Below, piece by piece: positions 38,751 through 48,456 of a stretch of 54,389 bases of DNA; position 1 is the first letter of the stretch, and every line of letters begins with the position of its first letter. Position numbers and translations under genes: made by a program. The stretch comes from Emcibacteraceae bacterium. Its GTDB lineage: Bacteria > Pseudomonadota > Alphaproteobacteria > Sphingomonadales > Emcibacteraceae. The stretch covers positions 1 through 54,389 of the forward strand of contig JANQJN010000005.1 of the NCBI GenBank assembly GCA_028281625.1, in the 5' to 3' direction. The notes beneath the pieces are model-generated. The model was not told where the DNA came from, did not search any database, and saw only the letters and a list, made by a program, of their open reading frames with translations.

Positions 38751-40346
38751 ATGGGAGACAGAACCAATTTCATTTACATTATGGTTGATCAGGCAAGAAA
38801 TGATTTCTTTGGCTGTTACGGTAATAAAATTATTAAAACTCCCAATATTGATGCGTTGGCTGCTCGGGGCGCAGTATTTGATCAGATGTATGTGGCAAAT
38901 CCTTTTTGTATGCCATCGCGTTCTGCCATAATGACTGGCAGGATGCCATCCGCAAATGGTGCCAGAACAAACGGCACCCCACTTAGCCTTGATGCCCGTA
39001 CTTTTGTTGGCTCGCTTTTAGAGGATGGTTATGAAACAGCACTGATTGGGAAATGCCACCTTCAAAATATGACCGGCTTGCCGCGTGCACACACGCCCGA
39101 TGACATTGAGCGTTTCAAATTGGATGCAAATGGTTATCCAAACCAGCCGACAAAGTCCCGGCTTATGGGGCCGGATTATGAAAGTGAAAACTCCAGACTT
39201 TGGCACCAAGATGGCAATCACACCGTAAAAACACCCTATTATGGTTTTTCGCAGGTGAATTTATGCACCCTTCACAGTGATAACGTTGGCGGCGAATACA
39301 GGCGTTGGCTGGAAAGCAGGATCGGTGATCCGGATAAAATAAAAGGTGCGAAGAACGGTCTGGATAAAGGTGATTATTCTGCTCCCCAGGCATGGCGAAC
39401 CGCCATCAAGGAAGAACATTATTCAACATCTTATATTGGTGAACAAACGATAAACTGGCTAAAAGATCATTCTAGAAATGACACAGAGAAGCCTTTCTTT
39501 CTTCATTGTTCATTCCCTGATCCACACCACCCGTTCGCACCACCAGGAAAATACTGGGATATGTATGATCCGGCAGAGATGAAACTACCCGAAAATTTTG
39601 GCAAAGGTTCCGGAGCTGTCCTCAATCACATGCGAAGTGAGCTTGAAGATGGCACGGCTGGGCGTGAGAGCACTTTGCCATATGCGGTCAGTGAAAAGGA
39701 AGCCAGAGAAGCGATTGCCTTAACTTACGGTATGGTCACAATGATCGATGATTGGGTAGGAAATATCATGTCTTCACTGGATGAGCTTGGCCTTGCTGAC
39801 AACACAGTGATTATATTCTCGTCTGATCACGGGGAATATATGGCCAATCATGGTATTATGCTGAAAGGTCCGCTTCACTATCAGGGTCTGGTGAGAATTC
39901 CATTTATCTGGTGTGACCCTAAAGATAAAAACCCTAGCCGTATCAATGCGTTGTGCTCAGCAATTGACATCGCGCCAACCGTAGTCGAAGCAAGCAAAGC
40001 ACCCGCTTATTACGGTATTCAGGGAATAAGTTTGGCTAACCTTATCAATGGCGAAAAAAGCAGTCATAGAGACAGCGTTCTTATAGAGGATGACCGTGAA
40101 GTTATCTATCTGGGTTTTGAAGAGCCGCAAAGAGTAAGGACAATGGTCACTAATAACTATCGCATGAGCATGACATTACCCGCAAATATATTTGAACTTT
40201 ATGATCTAAAGAGTGACCCGCTTGAAATAAATAATATTTGGGATCACCCCGACTATGAAAATGCGCGCATCCAGGAAACGGAGCGCTTCTTAAAGCTAAT
40301 GAGCGAAATGCAAGATTGGGCACCACTACCAACAGGTAGAGCGTGA
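38751..40346 (+). CDS. Sulfatase-family hydrolase (Cys-type formylglycine motif)
   Basis: 531 aa; NPFCMPSRSAIMTGR (C-x-P-S-R); IFSSDHGEYMANHG. Confidence 0.92.
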   Translation: MGDRTNFIYIMVDQARNDFFGCYGNKIIKTPNIDALAARGAVFDQMYVANPFCMPSRSAIMTGRMPSANGARTNGTPLSLDARTFVGSLLEDGYETALIGKCHLQNMTGLPRAHTPDDIERFKLDANGYPNQPTKSRLMGPDYESENSRLWHQDGNHTVKTPYYGFSQVNLCTLHSDNVGGEYRRWLESRIGDPDKIKGAKNGLDKGDYSAPQAWRTAIKEEHYSTSYIGEQTINWLKDHSRNDTEKPFFLHCSFPDPHHPFAPPGKYWDMYDPAEMKLPENFGKGSGAVLNHMRSELEDGTAGRESTLPYAVSEKEAREAIALTYGMVTMIDDWVGNIMSSLDELGLADNTVIIFSSDHGEYMANHGIMLKGPLHYQGLVRIPFIWCDPKDKNPSRINALCSAIDIAPTVVEASKAPAYYGIQGISLANLINGEKSSHRDSVLIEDDREVIYLGFEEPQRVRTMVTNNYRMSMTLPANIFELYDLKSDPLEINNIWDHPDYENARIQETERFLKLMSEMQDWAPLPTGRA

Positions 40347-40350
40347 GTAA

Positions 40351-42036
40351 TTGGAAGAAATCAGTATGGAAAAATTAGAATTAACAGGCGGTCGGCTGCT
40401 CGTCAAATGTCTGCAAAATCAAGGGGCAAATATCGGCTATTCCGTGCCTGGGGAAAGCTATCTGGGTGTGCTGGATGCACTTTACGAAGCTGAAGATGAG
40501 TTTGATTTGATCATTTGCCGCCAGGAAGGCTCGGTTGCCTTTATGGCGGAAGCATATGGCCGCATGACAGGTCGACCAGGACTTGGGTTCGTGACCAGAG
40601 GTCCCGGTGCCGCAAACGCGGTAATTGGTGTTCAAACAGCGTACCTGGACGGCACACCAATGATCCTTTTTGTCGGCCAGGTCCCCCGTAAAAACCGCGA
40701 GCGGGGTGCCTTTCAGGAGCTGGATCTTAAGGGCTTATTCGGATCGACCGCCAAGCTGGTTATGGACATTGATGACCCGGCCCGTATCCCCGAAATTATC
40801 GCCCGCGCCTATCGAACCGCCTGTTCCGGGCGCCCAGGCCCCGTTGTAATCGGCCTTCCGGATGATATGCAGCTGGAATCGGTTGAGGCAAGCCCATGTG
40901 ATCGGACCACACGGACAACATCAGGCGTGGATAGTGAAAACTTGATACGTTTAGGACTTAGTATTGCCAACGCCAGGAAACCATTGATCCTATTGGGCGC
41001 CAAACCCGCCAATTGGTCACAGCTGGATTCAGATAACCTTCAAAAATTTTCTGAAAATCATTCCCTGCCAGTTGTTACCGTTTTTCGCCGTCAGGACCAG
41101 TTCAACAATAGTCATCCCAATTATGTCGGTGTCAAAGGCGTCGGAAATGATCCAAAGCTGGAGCAAATGGTTGATGAGGCTGACACATTGATTGTCATCG
41201 GCGCTGAAATCACCGACATTGAAAGCAATGGCTATACCAAATATGAAATCCCGCATCCCAGCAAAAAACTTATTCACTTATGCGATAATTCTGAAGACAT
41301 TGGCCGGGTTTTCCAACCTGATATTGCAATTCAAAGCGATTACAAGAATATGACTGAGGCGCTTGCCAGTTTAGTGACAAAACATGATGCACCGTGGAAA
41401 AGCTGGGTGACACAGTGCCGAAACAATTATGAGGTATTCACAGCTGATCCCGGTAATCAGCAAAAAGCCGACCTTTCAGGTGTAATTAAATACCTTCGTG
41501 AAGAAACAGCCGATGACACAATCGTGTCGTTCGGTGCTGGGAATTATACACAGTGGGTTCAGCGCTACTTTACTCACCATCAATTTGGCACTCAAATGGC
41601 CACCCAGTCTGCTGTCATGGGATATTCTGTTCCTGCCGCGATTTCGGCCAGCCTCCAATATCCGGATCGAACAATATTGTCCTTTGCTGGCGATGGCTGC
41701 TTTTTAATGAACGGACAGGAACTGGCAACAGCAGCGCGTTACGACACAAATGTAAAATTTATTGTGATCAATAACTCACTATATGGTTCCATTCAAATGC
41801 ATCAGGAAAAACGCTTTCCCAATCGTTCAATTGCTTGTAGCCTTACCAATCCTGATTTCGCAAAACTGGCAGAGTCCTATGGCTTAAAAGCGCGCCAGGT
41901 GTTTACCAGGGAAGAATTTGTTAAAGCCTATCAGGAAATAGGCAAACCCAAGGGCAATTGCCTTATCGAGATTATTACCGATCCAAATGTTGTAACACCG
42001 AGCATCATGCTAAGTGACTTAAGAAAAGGAAGTTAA
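40351..42036 (+). CDS. TPP-dependent enzyme (acetolactate synthase / 2-oxoacid decarboxylase family)
   Basis: 561 aa; CRQEGSVAFMAEAYGRMTGRPG, GDGCFLMNGQELATAARYDTNVKFIVINNSLYGS TPP motif. Confidence 0.92.
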   Translation: MEEISMEKLELTGGRLLVKCLQNQGANIGYSVPGESYLGVLDALYEAEDEFDLIICRQEGSVAFMAEAYGRMTGRPGLGFVTRGPGAANAVIGVQTAYLDGTPMILFVGQVPRKNRERGAFQELDLKGLFGSTAKLVMDIDDPARIPEIIARAYRTACSGRPGPVVIGLPDDMQLESVEASPCDRTTRTTSGVDSENLIRLGLSIANARKPLILLGAKPANWSQLDSDNLQKFSENHSLPVVTVFRRQDQFNNSHPNYVGVKGVGNDPKLEQMVDEADTLIVIGAEITDIESNGYTKYEIPHPSKKLIHLCDNSEDIGRVFQPDIAIQSDYKNMTEALASLVTKHDAPWKSWVTQCRNNYEVFTADPGNQQKADLSGVIKYLREETADDTIVSFGAGNYTQWVQRYFTHHQFGTQMATQSAVMGYSVPAAISASLQYPDRTILSFAGDGCFLMNGQELATAARYDTNVKFIVINNSLYGSIQMHQEKRFPNRSIACSLTNPDFAKLAESYGLKARQVFTREEFVKAYQEIGKPKGNCLIEIITDPNVVTPSIMLSDLRKGS

Positions 42037-42037
42037 T

Positions 42038-43426
42038 ATGTCCGATAGTCCGCAAACAACCACAACACCCCGCGCCACCTGGTCGTCAGAACGGGTGTTT
42101 CTTTTTGCGGTAATCGGTGGTGCGGTCGGCGTCGGAAACTTATGGCGTTTTCCATATCTTGCCGGCGAAAATGGCGGCGGTACATTCATCTGTATTTATA
42201 TCATTTCCGTTATTGTTCTGAGCATTCCCCTAAAAATGTCGGAAGTAGCGTTGGGAAAAGCCGGTCGCGCGAGTCCGGTTACCAGTTTTAGAAACATCGC
42301 CAAACAAGAAGGACGATCCAGTTTATGGAGTTGGGTTGGTTGGTCAATGAGCCAGTCTCAACTACTTATTCTCAGTTTTTATGCAGTGATTGGCGGATGG
42401 AGCCTCAAATACGCTATACTAAGCTTGCAAGGGGCGCTTAACGCCATCGACACCGAAGGAGTTGAGCGGGTCTTTAACTCAATAAACGACGACCCGTTTA
42501 CTCTCGGCACTTGGCATTTCATCTTTTTATTTTTAACAACCCTCATCGTTTCGAGGGGCATCAAAGGCGGACTGGAACAGGCTTTTAAAAAACTGGTTCC
42601 TAGTTTGCTCATCATTTTAATCGCCCTTGTTATCTGGGCTGCGATCGCCGCTGACTTCAGCGCGGCTGTGCAGTTTTTATTTCATTTTGATATTTCAAAA
42701 CTGTCCTGGGCTATGGTGCTTGCGGCCGTTGGTCAGGCATTCTTTTCATTGGGCGTCGGTGCAGGCATCTTTATGGCATATGGAAGCTATGTCCCAAAAG
42801 GAACTTCGGTTCCTAAGACCATGCTTATTACCGGTGTCGCTGATACATTCGTGTCTTTAATTGCGGGTCTTGCCATATTCCCGTTTGTCTTTGCATATGA
42901 CCTGCCCACCGCGCAAGGTCCAGGGCTGTTCTTTCTGACATTACCGCTTGCCTTTGGCGCGATGCCGCTTGGATCTCTTGTAAGCTTCCTGTTTTTTACC
43001 CTTGTCTTTTTCTCAGCACTCTCAAGTTCACTGGGAATGCTTGAAGTTTCCATTTCACGATTTAAAGAAATTTGGCCCGGCAAAACCCTTAAACTGGCCG
43101 TCTATTTTGGTATTGGCTGCTGGCTTATTGGGCTTTTATCAGTATTTTCATTTAACATTCTTGAACATGTTGAGCCATTGCATTGGATACCACTTTTTGA
43201 AGGACGTAATATTTTCCAGAGCTTTGATTATTTCCTGGGAAATATTGTGCTTCCGGTTAATGGACTATTGATCGCTATCTTCTGCGGATGGGTATTAAAG
43301 TATCAAACCGCCAAATCCTATTTAGGATTTAAGTCAGAAAGGATCGCTCGTATCTGGCATATGATCGTGAGATATTTTGTGCCAGTTACGCTAAGCCTTG
43401 TCATCGTAGGTAGCTTTAGTTCTTAG
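42038..43426 (+). CDS. Sodium:neurotransmitter/amino acid symporter family (NSS/SNF) transporter
   Basis: 462 aa; AVIGGAVGVGNLWRFPYLAGENGGGTF; about 11-12 TMs. Confidence 0.92.
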   Translation: MSDSPQTTTTPRATWSSERVFLFAVIGGAVGVGNLWRFPYLAGENGGGTFICIYIISVIVLSIPLKMSEVALGKAGRASPVTSFRNIAKQEGRSSLWSWVGWSMSQSQLLILSFYAVIGGWSLKYAILSLQGALNAIDTEGVERVFNSINDDPFTLGTWHFIFLFLTTLIVSRGIKGGLEQAFKKLVPSLLIILIALVIWAAIAADFSAAVQFLFHFDISKLSWAMVLAAVGQAFFSLGVGAGIFMAYGSYVPKGTSVPKTMLITGVADTFVSLIAGLAIFPFVFAYDLPTAQGPGLFFLTLPLAFGAMPLGSLVSFLFFTLVFFSALSSSLGMLEVSISRFKEIWPGKTLKLAVYFGIGCWLIGLLSVFSFNILEHVEPLHWIPLFEGRNIFQSFDYFLGNIVLPVNGLLIAIFCGWVLKYQTAKSYLGFKSERIARIWHMIVRYFVPVTLSLVIVGSFSS

Positions 43427-43446
43427 TAATTTGGGCCGTTAAAACC

Positions 43447-44736
43447 TTAATTACCAGCAAGTTCGCCAAGAACATCTTCAAGTATATCAAGACCTTCATT
43501 AAGGATTTCATCCGAAGCTGTAAGCGCAGGCAGAAAGCGGATCACGTTTCCACGCACACCACAGGACAGCAGAACCAGTCCTTTCTTGGCAGCTTCCTGA
43601 ACCACTCGACCGGTAAACTCAGCATCCGGTTTATCGGCGTCACCGTCCTTGACCAGCTCAACCGCAATCATGGCACCAACATTTCTTATATCGCCCAGGC
43701 ATGTGATTTGGTTTGAGCGCATTTGAGTGAGACGCTTGGTGAACAAATCACCAATTTCATTTGCACGCTCAATCAAGTTATCGCTTTCAATTATTTCCAT
43801 GACCTTAAGACCAGCAACACATCCTAGAGGTGAGCCGCCATAGGTACCGCCAAGCCCACCAGGCGCCGCTGCGTCCATAATATTCGCTTTACCAACAACA
43901 GCAGAAATAGGGAAACCGCCAGCCATGGCTTTTGCCGCTGTCATGATATCTGGCTCAATACCGGTATGCTCTGTCGCAAACATTTTACCAGTTCTGGCAA
44001 AGCCCGTTTGGATTTCATCACAAATCAGCAATATACCATGCTCGTCACATACCTTGCGCAAGGCTTGCATAAAACTTGGCGACGCCTGATAGAAGCCGCC
44101 TTCACCCTGGACCGGCTCAATAATGATCGCCGCTACGCGGGATGCCTCAATATCTGATTTAAATAGCGCATCCAACGCATTCAATGAATCTTCTTCACTG
44201 ATACCGTGATATTCCACCGGAAACGGTGCGTGGAAAATATCCCCCGGAAATGGCCCAAACCCAACCTTATAGGGCACGACTTTACCGGTAAGTGCCATCC
44301 CCATCATGGTGCGGCCATGAAACGCCCCCTTAAAGGCGATGATGCCGGTACGACCAGTTGCTGCGCGGGCGATCTTAATGGCATTTTCAACCGCTTCCGC
44401 ACCGGTGGTCAGGAAGATGGACTTTTTCGGTGTATCACCAGGTGCGGCTTCATTTAACTTTTCCGCAAGTTCAATATAGCTCTCATACGGGTTTACCTGA
44501 AAACACGTATGGGAAAAATTATCGATCTGCGCCTTAACCGCTTCTGTGATGCGCGGATCACTATGACCGGTGTTGGTCACTGCAATACCGGTGGCAAAAT
44601 CGATGTAGCGATTACCTTCAACATCAATAATTTCAGCATTCTTCGCTGACGCGGCAAAACGTTGATGCATGGTACCAATTCCACGTGGAATGGCAGCTTC
44701 GCGGCGGGCCCATAGTTCTTTATTGTTTGCGGTCAT
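43447..44736 (-). CDS. gabT: 4-aminobutyrate aminotransferase-like class III aminotransferase
   Basis: 429 aa; GIAVTNTGHSDPRI, FKGAFHGRTMMGMALTGK, ICDEIQTGFARTGKMFA. Confidence 0.9.
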   Translation of the reverse strand: MTANNKELWARREAAIPRGIGTMHQRFAASAKNAEIIDVEGNRYIDFATGIAVTNTGHSDPRITEAVKAQIDNFSHTCFQVNPYESYIELAEKLNEAAPGDTPKKSIFLTTGAEAVENAIKIARAATGRTGIIAFKGAFHGRTMMGMALTGKVVPYKVGFGPFPGDIFHAPFPVEYHGISEEDSLNALDALFKSDIEASRVAAIIIEPVQGEGGFYQASPSFMQALRKVCDEHGILLICDEIQTGFARTGKMFATEHTGIEPDIMTAAKAMAGGFPISAVVGKANIMDAAAPGGLGGTYGGSPLGCVAGLKVMEIIESDNLIERANEIGDLFTKRLTQMRSNQITCLGDIRNVGAMIAVELVKDGDADKPDAEFTGRVVQEAAKKGLVLLSCGVRGNVIRFLPALTASDEILNEGLDILEDVLGELAGN

Positions 44737-44930
44737 TTGTAATCCCTCCTTACAGGCGAAATCAGTATCAGTTTGTCTTTTGAGGATTAATTCTCAAAGG
44801 AATCGAAAATTGTATTTTCTTTATGCCACTAGTGTGCAGCGCGGCCAAGTAAATTACTCACTATTGCGCGCTGGTTGCTGCAGTGGCCCAAGACTAAGAT
44901 CACCGAGCTCACGTGTGCTGTAAGATGGGT

Positions 44931-45653
44931 TTATTTGCCAGATAATATTTTCTCAACGAACTTTGGTACTACTTGTGTGGCAGGACCATAATATCCGGTA
45001 GTAAACTGACGAGCGTTTAACGATGGCTCGAGATTAAGCTCAACTGTTTGCGTCAGCGCATTTTCTGACGCCACCTGAACAAATCCCGCAGCGGGGTAAA
45101 CATTTCCTGATGTACCGATGGATATGAATAGATCACAACGTTTCAGTTTTCTGTATATTTCTTCCATGTGCATTGGCATTTCGCCAAACCAAACCACATC
45201 AACACGCATTGCACCGACCGCACAACAGTTTGGGCACTCGCTAGTTAAATCCATATCATCGTGCCACACCGCTCTTTCGCCACACACGACACAGCGACCT
45301 TTCAGAAGTTCACCATGCATATGAATTAATTTTTTGGATCCGGCCGCCTCATGAAGATTATCTACATTCTGAGTGACCAAGGTAAACTCGCCCGGCCATT
45401 CCTGCTCCAGTTTTTGCAATGCTACATGCGCATCATTGGGTTTTATTTCCGTGCCTAAAAGCGCTTTTTTGCGAGCATTGTAAAAATCATGAACCAATTC
45501 GGGGTTTGCGGCAAATGCCTCTGGCGTCGCCACCTGCTCAACTCTCACCCCCTGCCATAAGCCGCCATGTCCACGAAAGGTTGAGAGCCCGGATTCTTTA
45601 GAAATACCGGCTCCTGTTAAAATGACAATCGATTGATCAGGACTGATTTTCAT
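44931..45653 (-). CDS. cobB: NAD-dependent protein deacylase (sirtuin, CobB type; start trimmed)
   Basis: GAGISKESGLSTFRG, TQNVDNLHEAAGS, HMHGE, Zn tetracysteine; FYNAR matches the Y-x-x-R desuccinylase motif. Confidence 0.9.
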   Translation of the reverse strand: MKISPDQSIVILTGAGISKESGLSTFRGHGGLWQGVRVEQVATPEAFAANPELVHDFYNARKKALLGTEIKPNDAHVALQKLEQEWPGEFTLVTQNVDNLHEAAGSKKLIHMHGELLKGRCVVCGERAVWHDDMDLTSECPNCCAVGAMRVDVVWFGEMPMHMEEIYRKLKRCDLFISIGTSGNVYPAAGFVQVASENALTQTVELNLEPSLNARQFTTGYYGPATQVVPKFVEKILSGK

Positions 45654-45738
45654 AAACTCGAACATAAAGCACGAACAACGAAGGACGCAATTGTTTGTTT
45701 GCGGCCATTCTGCTAAAACTACCCCATAAGGGGAATAA

Positions 45739-46977
45739 ATGGCGTTGATAAACCAAAAACTCACAGAAATAGCACATTCGCGTAACTTAAATTATCTTGC
45801 GTATACCATTGGGCTATTTGGGATTACGTACCTGATATGGAAACTGATCAGCTTGCAAGGCACGGACCTAACCTTCAGGTATATCTGGATCGCAGGATCA
45901 ATTTGGTCACAAGGACTTAATCCTTACGGTCCTGAATACTTTATCACCGCATCAAATATGTTCGAAACATTTAATGGACAGCCCTTTTATTATCCTCCCA
46001 ATTGGTGGGGACCAGCGCAGCTGCTTGCCATTTTCGAATATCAAGTCGCAATGGAAATTTGGCGCTTTCTCAATGTCACGTTGATCCTGCTATCATCTCT
46101 CCTTTTAAACAGGGCATTTCGAACAGCGGATATACCGATTTCAAACAGCTATCTTGCCTTCTACACAGGCCTGGTTTCGCTTATGCAAATCACGGCGGTA
46201 GTCTTAGCCACAGGCCAAACAGTAGTATTGATGTATTTTGGTGTCGTGCTTGTTGTATGTGGGTTTATGCACTCAAGCCGTTGGCAGATGGTTTTGGGGC
46301 TGACGATATTGCTGCTTAAACCGCAAATAGGTGTCGCACTTTGTTTTGCGCTACTTATGTTTAAACGACACCATGTGACTCTATTTTGGACTGGGGGCAT
46401 CACGTTCCTATTAACATTGCCTGCGCTTGTAAGCACCGGCCCAATCGAAACAATGCGCTCTTTTCTTGGCGGACTTAGCAAACATTCGTCATTCCCTTCA
46501 AACATTGCTGAATTTTCAACGGGTTTAAAAAACCTTGTTGCTCATACAATTGGGGCAGCACCTTCCAGCACGTTGTATATGTTAATCGCTATTGGCATTT
46601 TGATGGTGATTGGGGCAATTGTGAACCTGAAATCATCTAAGCTTAATGAAGACATGTACTTTAGAAGCCAGATTTCATATTTGATGTTCGCACTCAGTGT
46701 GCTCGCATTTCTTTCACCGATCCATGAGTATGATATGCTGGTCCTTCTTCCGATTTTGATGCTTGCAACCATTTGTGAGCTAAAAGTTCAAGCAGCGTTG
46801 CTTGTCATTTTTTTGCTCATGAGCCGCGCAGGAAATCTGGCAAATATCATGGGTTATGCAAGCCTAGATGACGAGCGCTTGTTTGTAAGCGCCTATTACA
46901 CCTTAATGTTGATTATTCTAATATTTGTTACCGCACGAAATTTAGTGCATCAATTAAGCTCCGCTACATCTGACTGA
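45739..46977 (+). CDS. DUF2029/GT87-type polyprenyl-linked glycosyltransferase
   Basis: 412 aa; multiple TMs; SQGLNPYGPEYF, YYPPNWWGPA. Confidence 0.7.
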   Translation: MALINQKLTEIAHSRNLNYLAYTIGLFGITYLIWKLISLQGTDLTFRYIWIAGSIWSQGLNPYGPEYFITASNMFETFNGQPFYYPPNWWGPAQLLAIFEYQVAMEIWRFLNVTLILLSSLLLNRAFRTADIPISNSYLAFYTGLVSLMQITAVVLATGQTVVLMYFGVVLVVCGFMHSSRWQMVLGLTILLLKPQIGVALCFALLMFKRHHVTLFWTGGITFLLTLPALVSTGPIETMRSFLGGLSKHSSFPSNIAEFSTGLKNLVAHTIGAAPSSTLYMLIAIGILMVIGAIVNLKSSKLNEDMYFRSQISYLMFALSVLAFLSPIHEYDMLVLLPILMLATICELKVQAALLVIFLLMSRAGNLANIMGYASLDDERLFVSAYYTLMLIILIFVTARNLVHQLSSATSD

Positions 46978-47906
46978 TTGATGATTTTCTTAGTCATATA
47001 AAGCGGCCGGTCTTTCGTTTCATTGAATACCCGACCGAGATATTCACCAATGATGCCCAGAAATAGCAATTGAAGCCCCCCTAAAAATAGCATCACCACC
47101 ATTTGCGAGGGATAACCCGCAACATCAACACCAAAAAACAGCGCCTGAGAAAACACAATGAGTGCGTAAACAAATGATACAAATGAAATTATAATCCCCA
47201 AATAACTTGCAAGCCTTAATGGTAATGTTGAAAAGGAAGTGATCCCTTCAATCGCAAAATTCCACAGTGTCCAATAATTCCACTTGGTTTCACCAGCAGA
47301 GCGCGCATCGCGCTTATATTCGATAGCGACTGTGTTAAAGCCGACCCATGCGAATAAGCCTTTCATAAAGCGTTGGCGTTCTGGCAACTTCCTAATGGCT
47401 TCAATCGTTCGTTTGCTGAGCATTCTGAAGTCTCCTGCATTCTGAGGAATATCAACAAAGCTCATTTTCTTTAGCACACTATAGAAAATCTCAGCGGTTT
47501 TTAGTTTTATCCAGGATTCACCTTCCCTTTCTGTGCGAACGCCATAAATATTGTCGTATCCCTGCTCCAACATTTTAATAAATTCAGGGATTAATTCCGG
47601 CGGATCCTGAAGATCCGCATCCAGAATGAGCGCAGCATCGCCAGTCATTAAATCGATACCCGCTGACATGGCCGCTTCCTTTCCAAAATTCCGGCTTAGA
47701 TCAACAAACAATACGCGCTTATCCTGCATACATAGTTCGCCAATTAGCTCTGCGGTTCGATCACTGCTACCATCATTGATAAAAACAAGCTCTAAATGGT
47801 AATTTATATCTGCGAAGACGGTCGTTACACGCCGATAGCATTCCTCAATTACTTCTTCCTCATTAAAGCAAGGTATTAAAACTGAAATCTTCCTGTTTTC
47901 ATTCAT
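46950..47906 (-). CDS. GT2 glycosyltransferase, DPM/GtrB-like
   Basis: 318 aa; VLIPCFNEEEVIEECY, LDADLQDPPELIPEF, C-terminal two TMs. Confidence 0.92.
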   Translation of the reverse strand: MNENRKISVLIPCFNEEEVIEECYRRVTTVFADINYHLELVFINDGSSDRTAELIGELCMQDKRVLFVDLSRNFGKEAAMSAGIDLMTGDAALILDADLQDPPELIPEFIKMLEQGYDNIYGVRTEREGESWIKLKTAEIFYSVLKKMSFVDIPQNAGDFRMLSKRTIEAIRKLPERQRFMKGLFAWVGFNTVAIEYKRDARSAGETKWNYWTLWNFAIEGITSFSTLPLRLASYLGIIISFVSFVYALIVFSQALFFGVDVAGYPSQMVVMLFLGGLQLLFLGIIGEYLGRVFNETKDRPLYMTKKIINQSDVAELN

Positions 47907-47927
47907 AGGCTTACCTTTCCCTATTGT

Positions 47928-48344
47928 TCAATGCTTGTGGCTGGAATAAACCCAGTATTTTGAAATAATAAAATTAAGTATAAACACCACCAAAGTGGCA
48001 GTTACCTGTGCAGCTATATAGATAATGCTGCTGAGTGACATCATGATCACAGCATTTAGCAAAAAGCCTATCACTATCATGACCAAAAATTTTGGAATTG
48101 CCTTGGCGTGCGTCGCTTCCGACTTAAACGTATAACGCAGATTAAAAATGTAGTTTGTAACGGCACCAACTGCGTAACCAATCATTGAAGCATGAAGAGG
48201 AATCACTGAAACAAGCTCAACCAGGATCACCAAGGTCGCATAGTGAAAAAGCGTGCTCAGCGCACCGACGCCCGTAAATTTGATATATTCAACCGCCAGC
48301 TTTCCACTATCTGCTTTTACGTTTTTCAACTTTAGCGACCCCAC
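47928..48344 (-). CDS. GtrA-family membrane protein
   Basis: 138 aa, four TMs; FTGVGALSTLFHYATLVILVE, NYIFNLRYTFKS. Confidence 0.88.
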   Translation of the reverse strand: MGSLKLKNVKADSGKLAVEYIKFTGVGALSTLFHYATLVILVELVSVIPLHASMIGYAVGAVTNYIFNLRYTFKSEATHAKAIPKFLVMIVIGFLLNAVIMMSLSSIIYIAAQVTATLVVFILNFIISKYWVYSSHKH

Positions 48345-48456
48345 TTCATTTCACTACCCAAACTTAGAATACTTGAATTATCGACGTCTTGCACGTCTTA
48401 AGTAAATCGCATATCGTTTAATATGCTGGCATAATAAATCAGGGTGGAGAAAAAAC

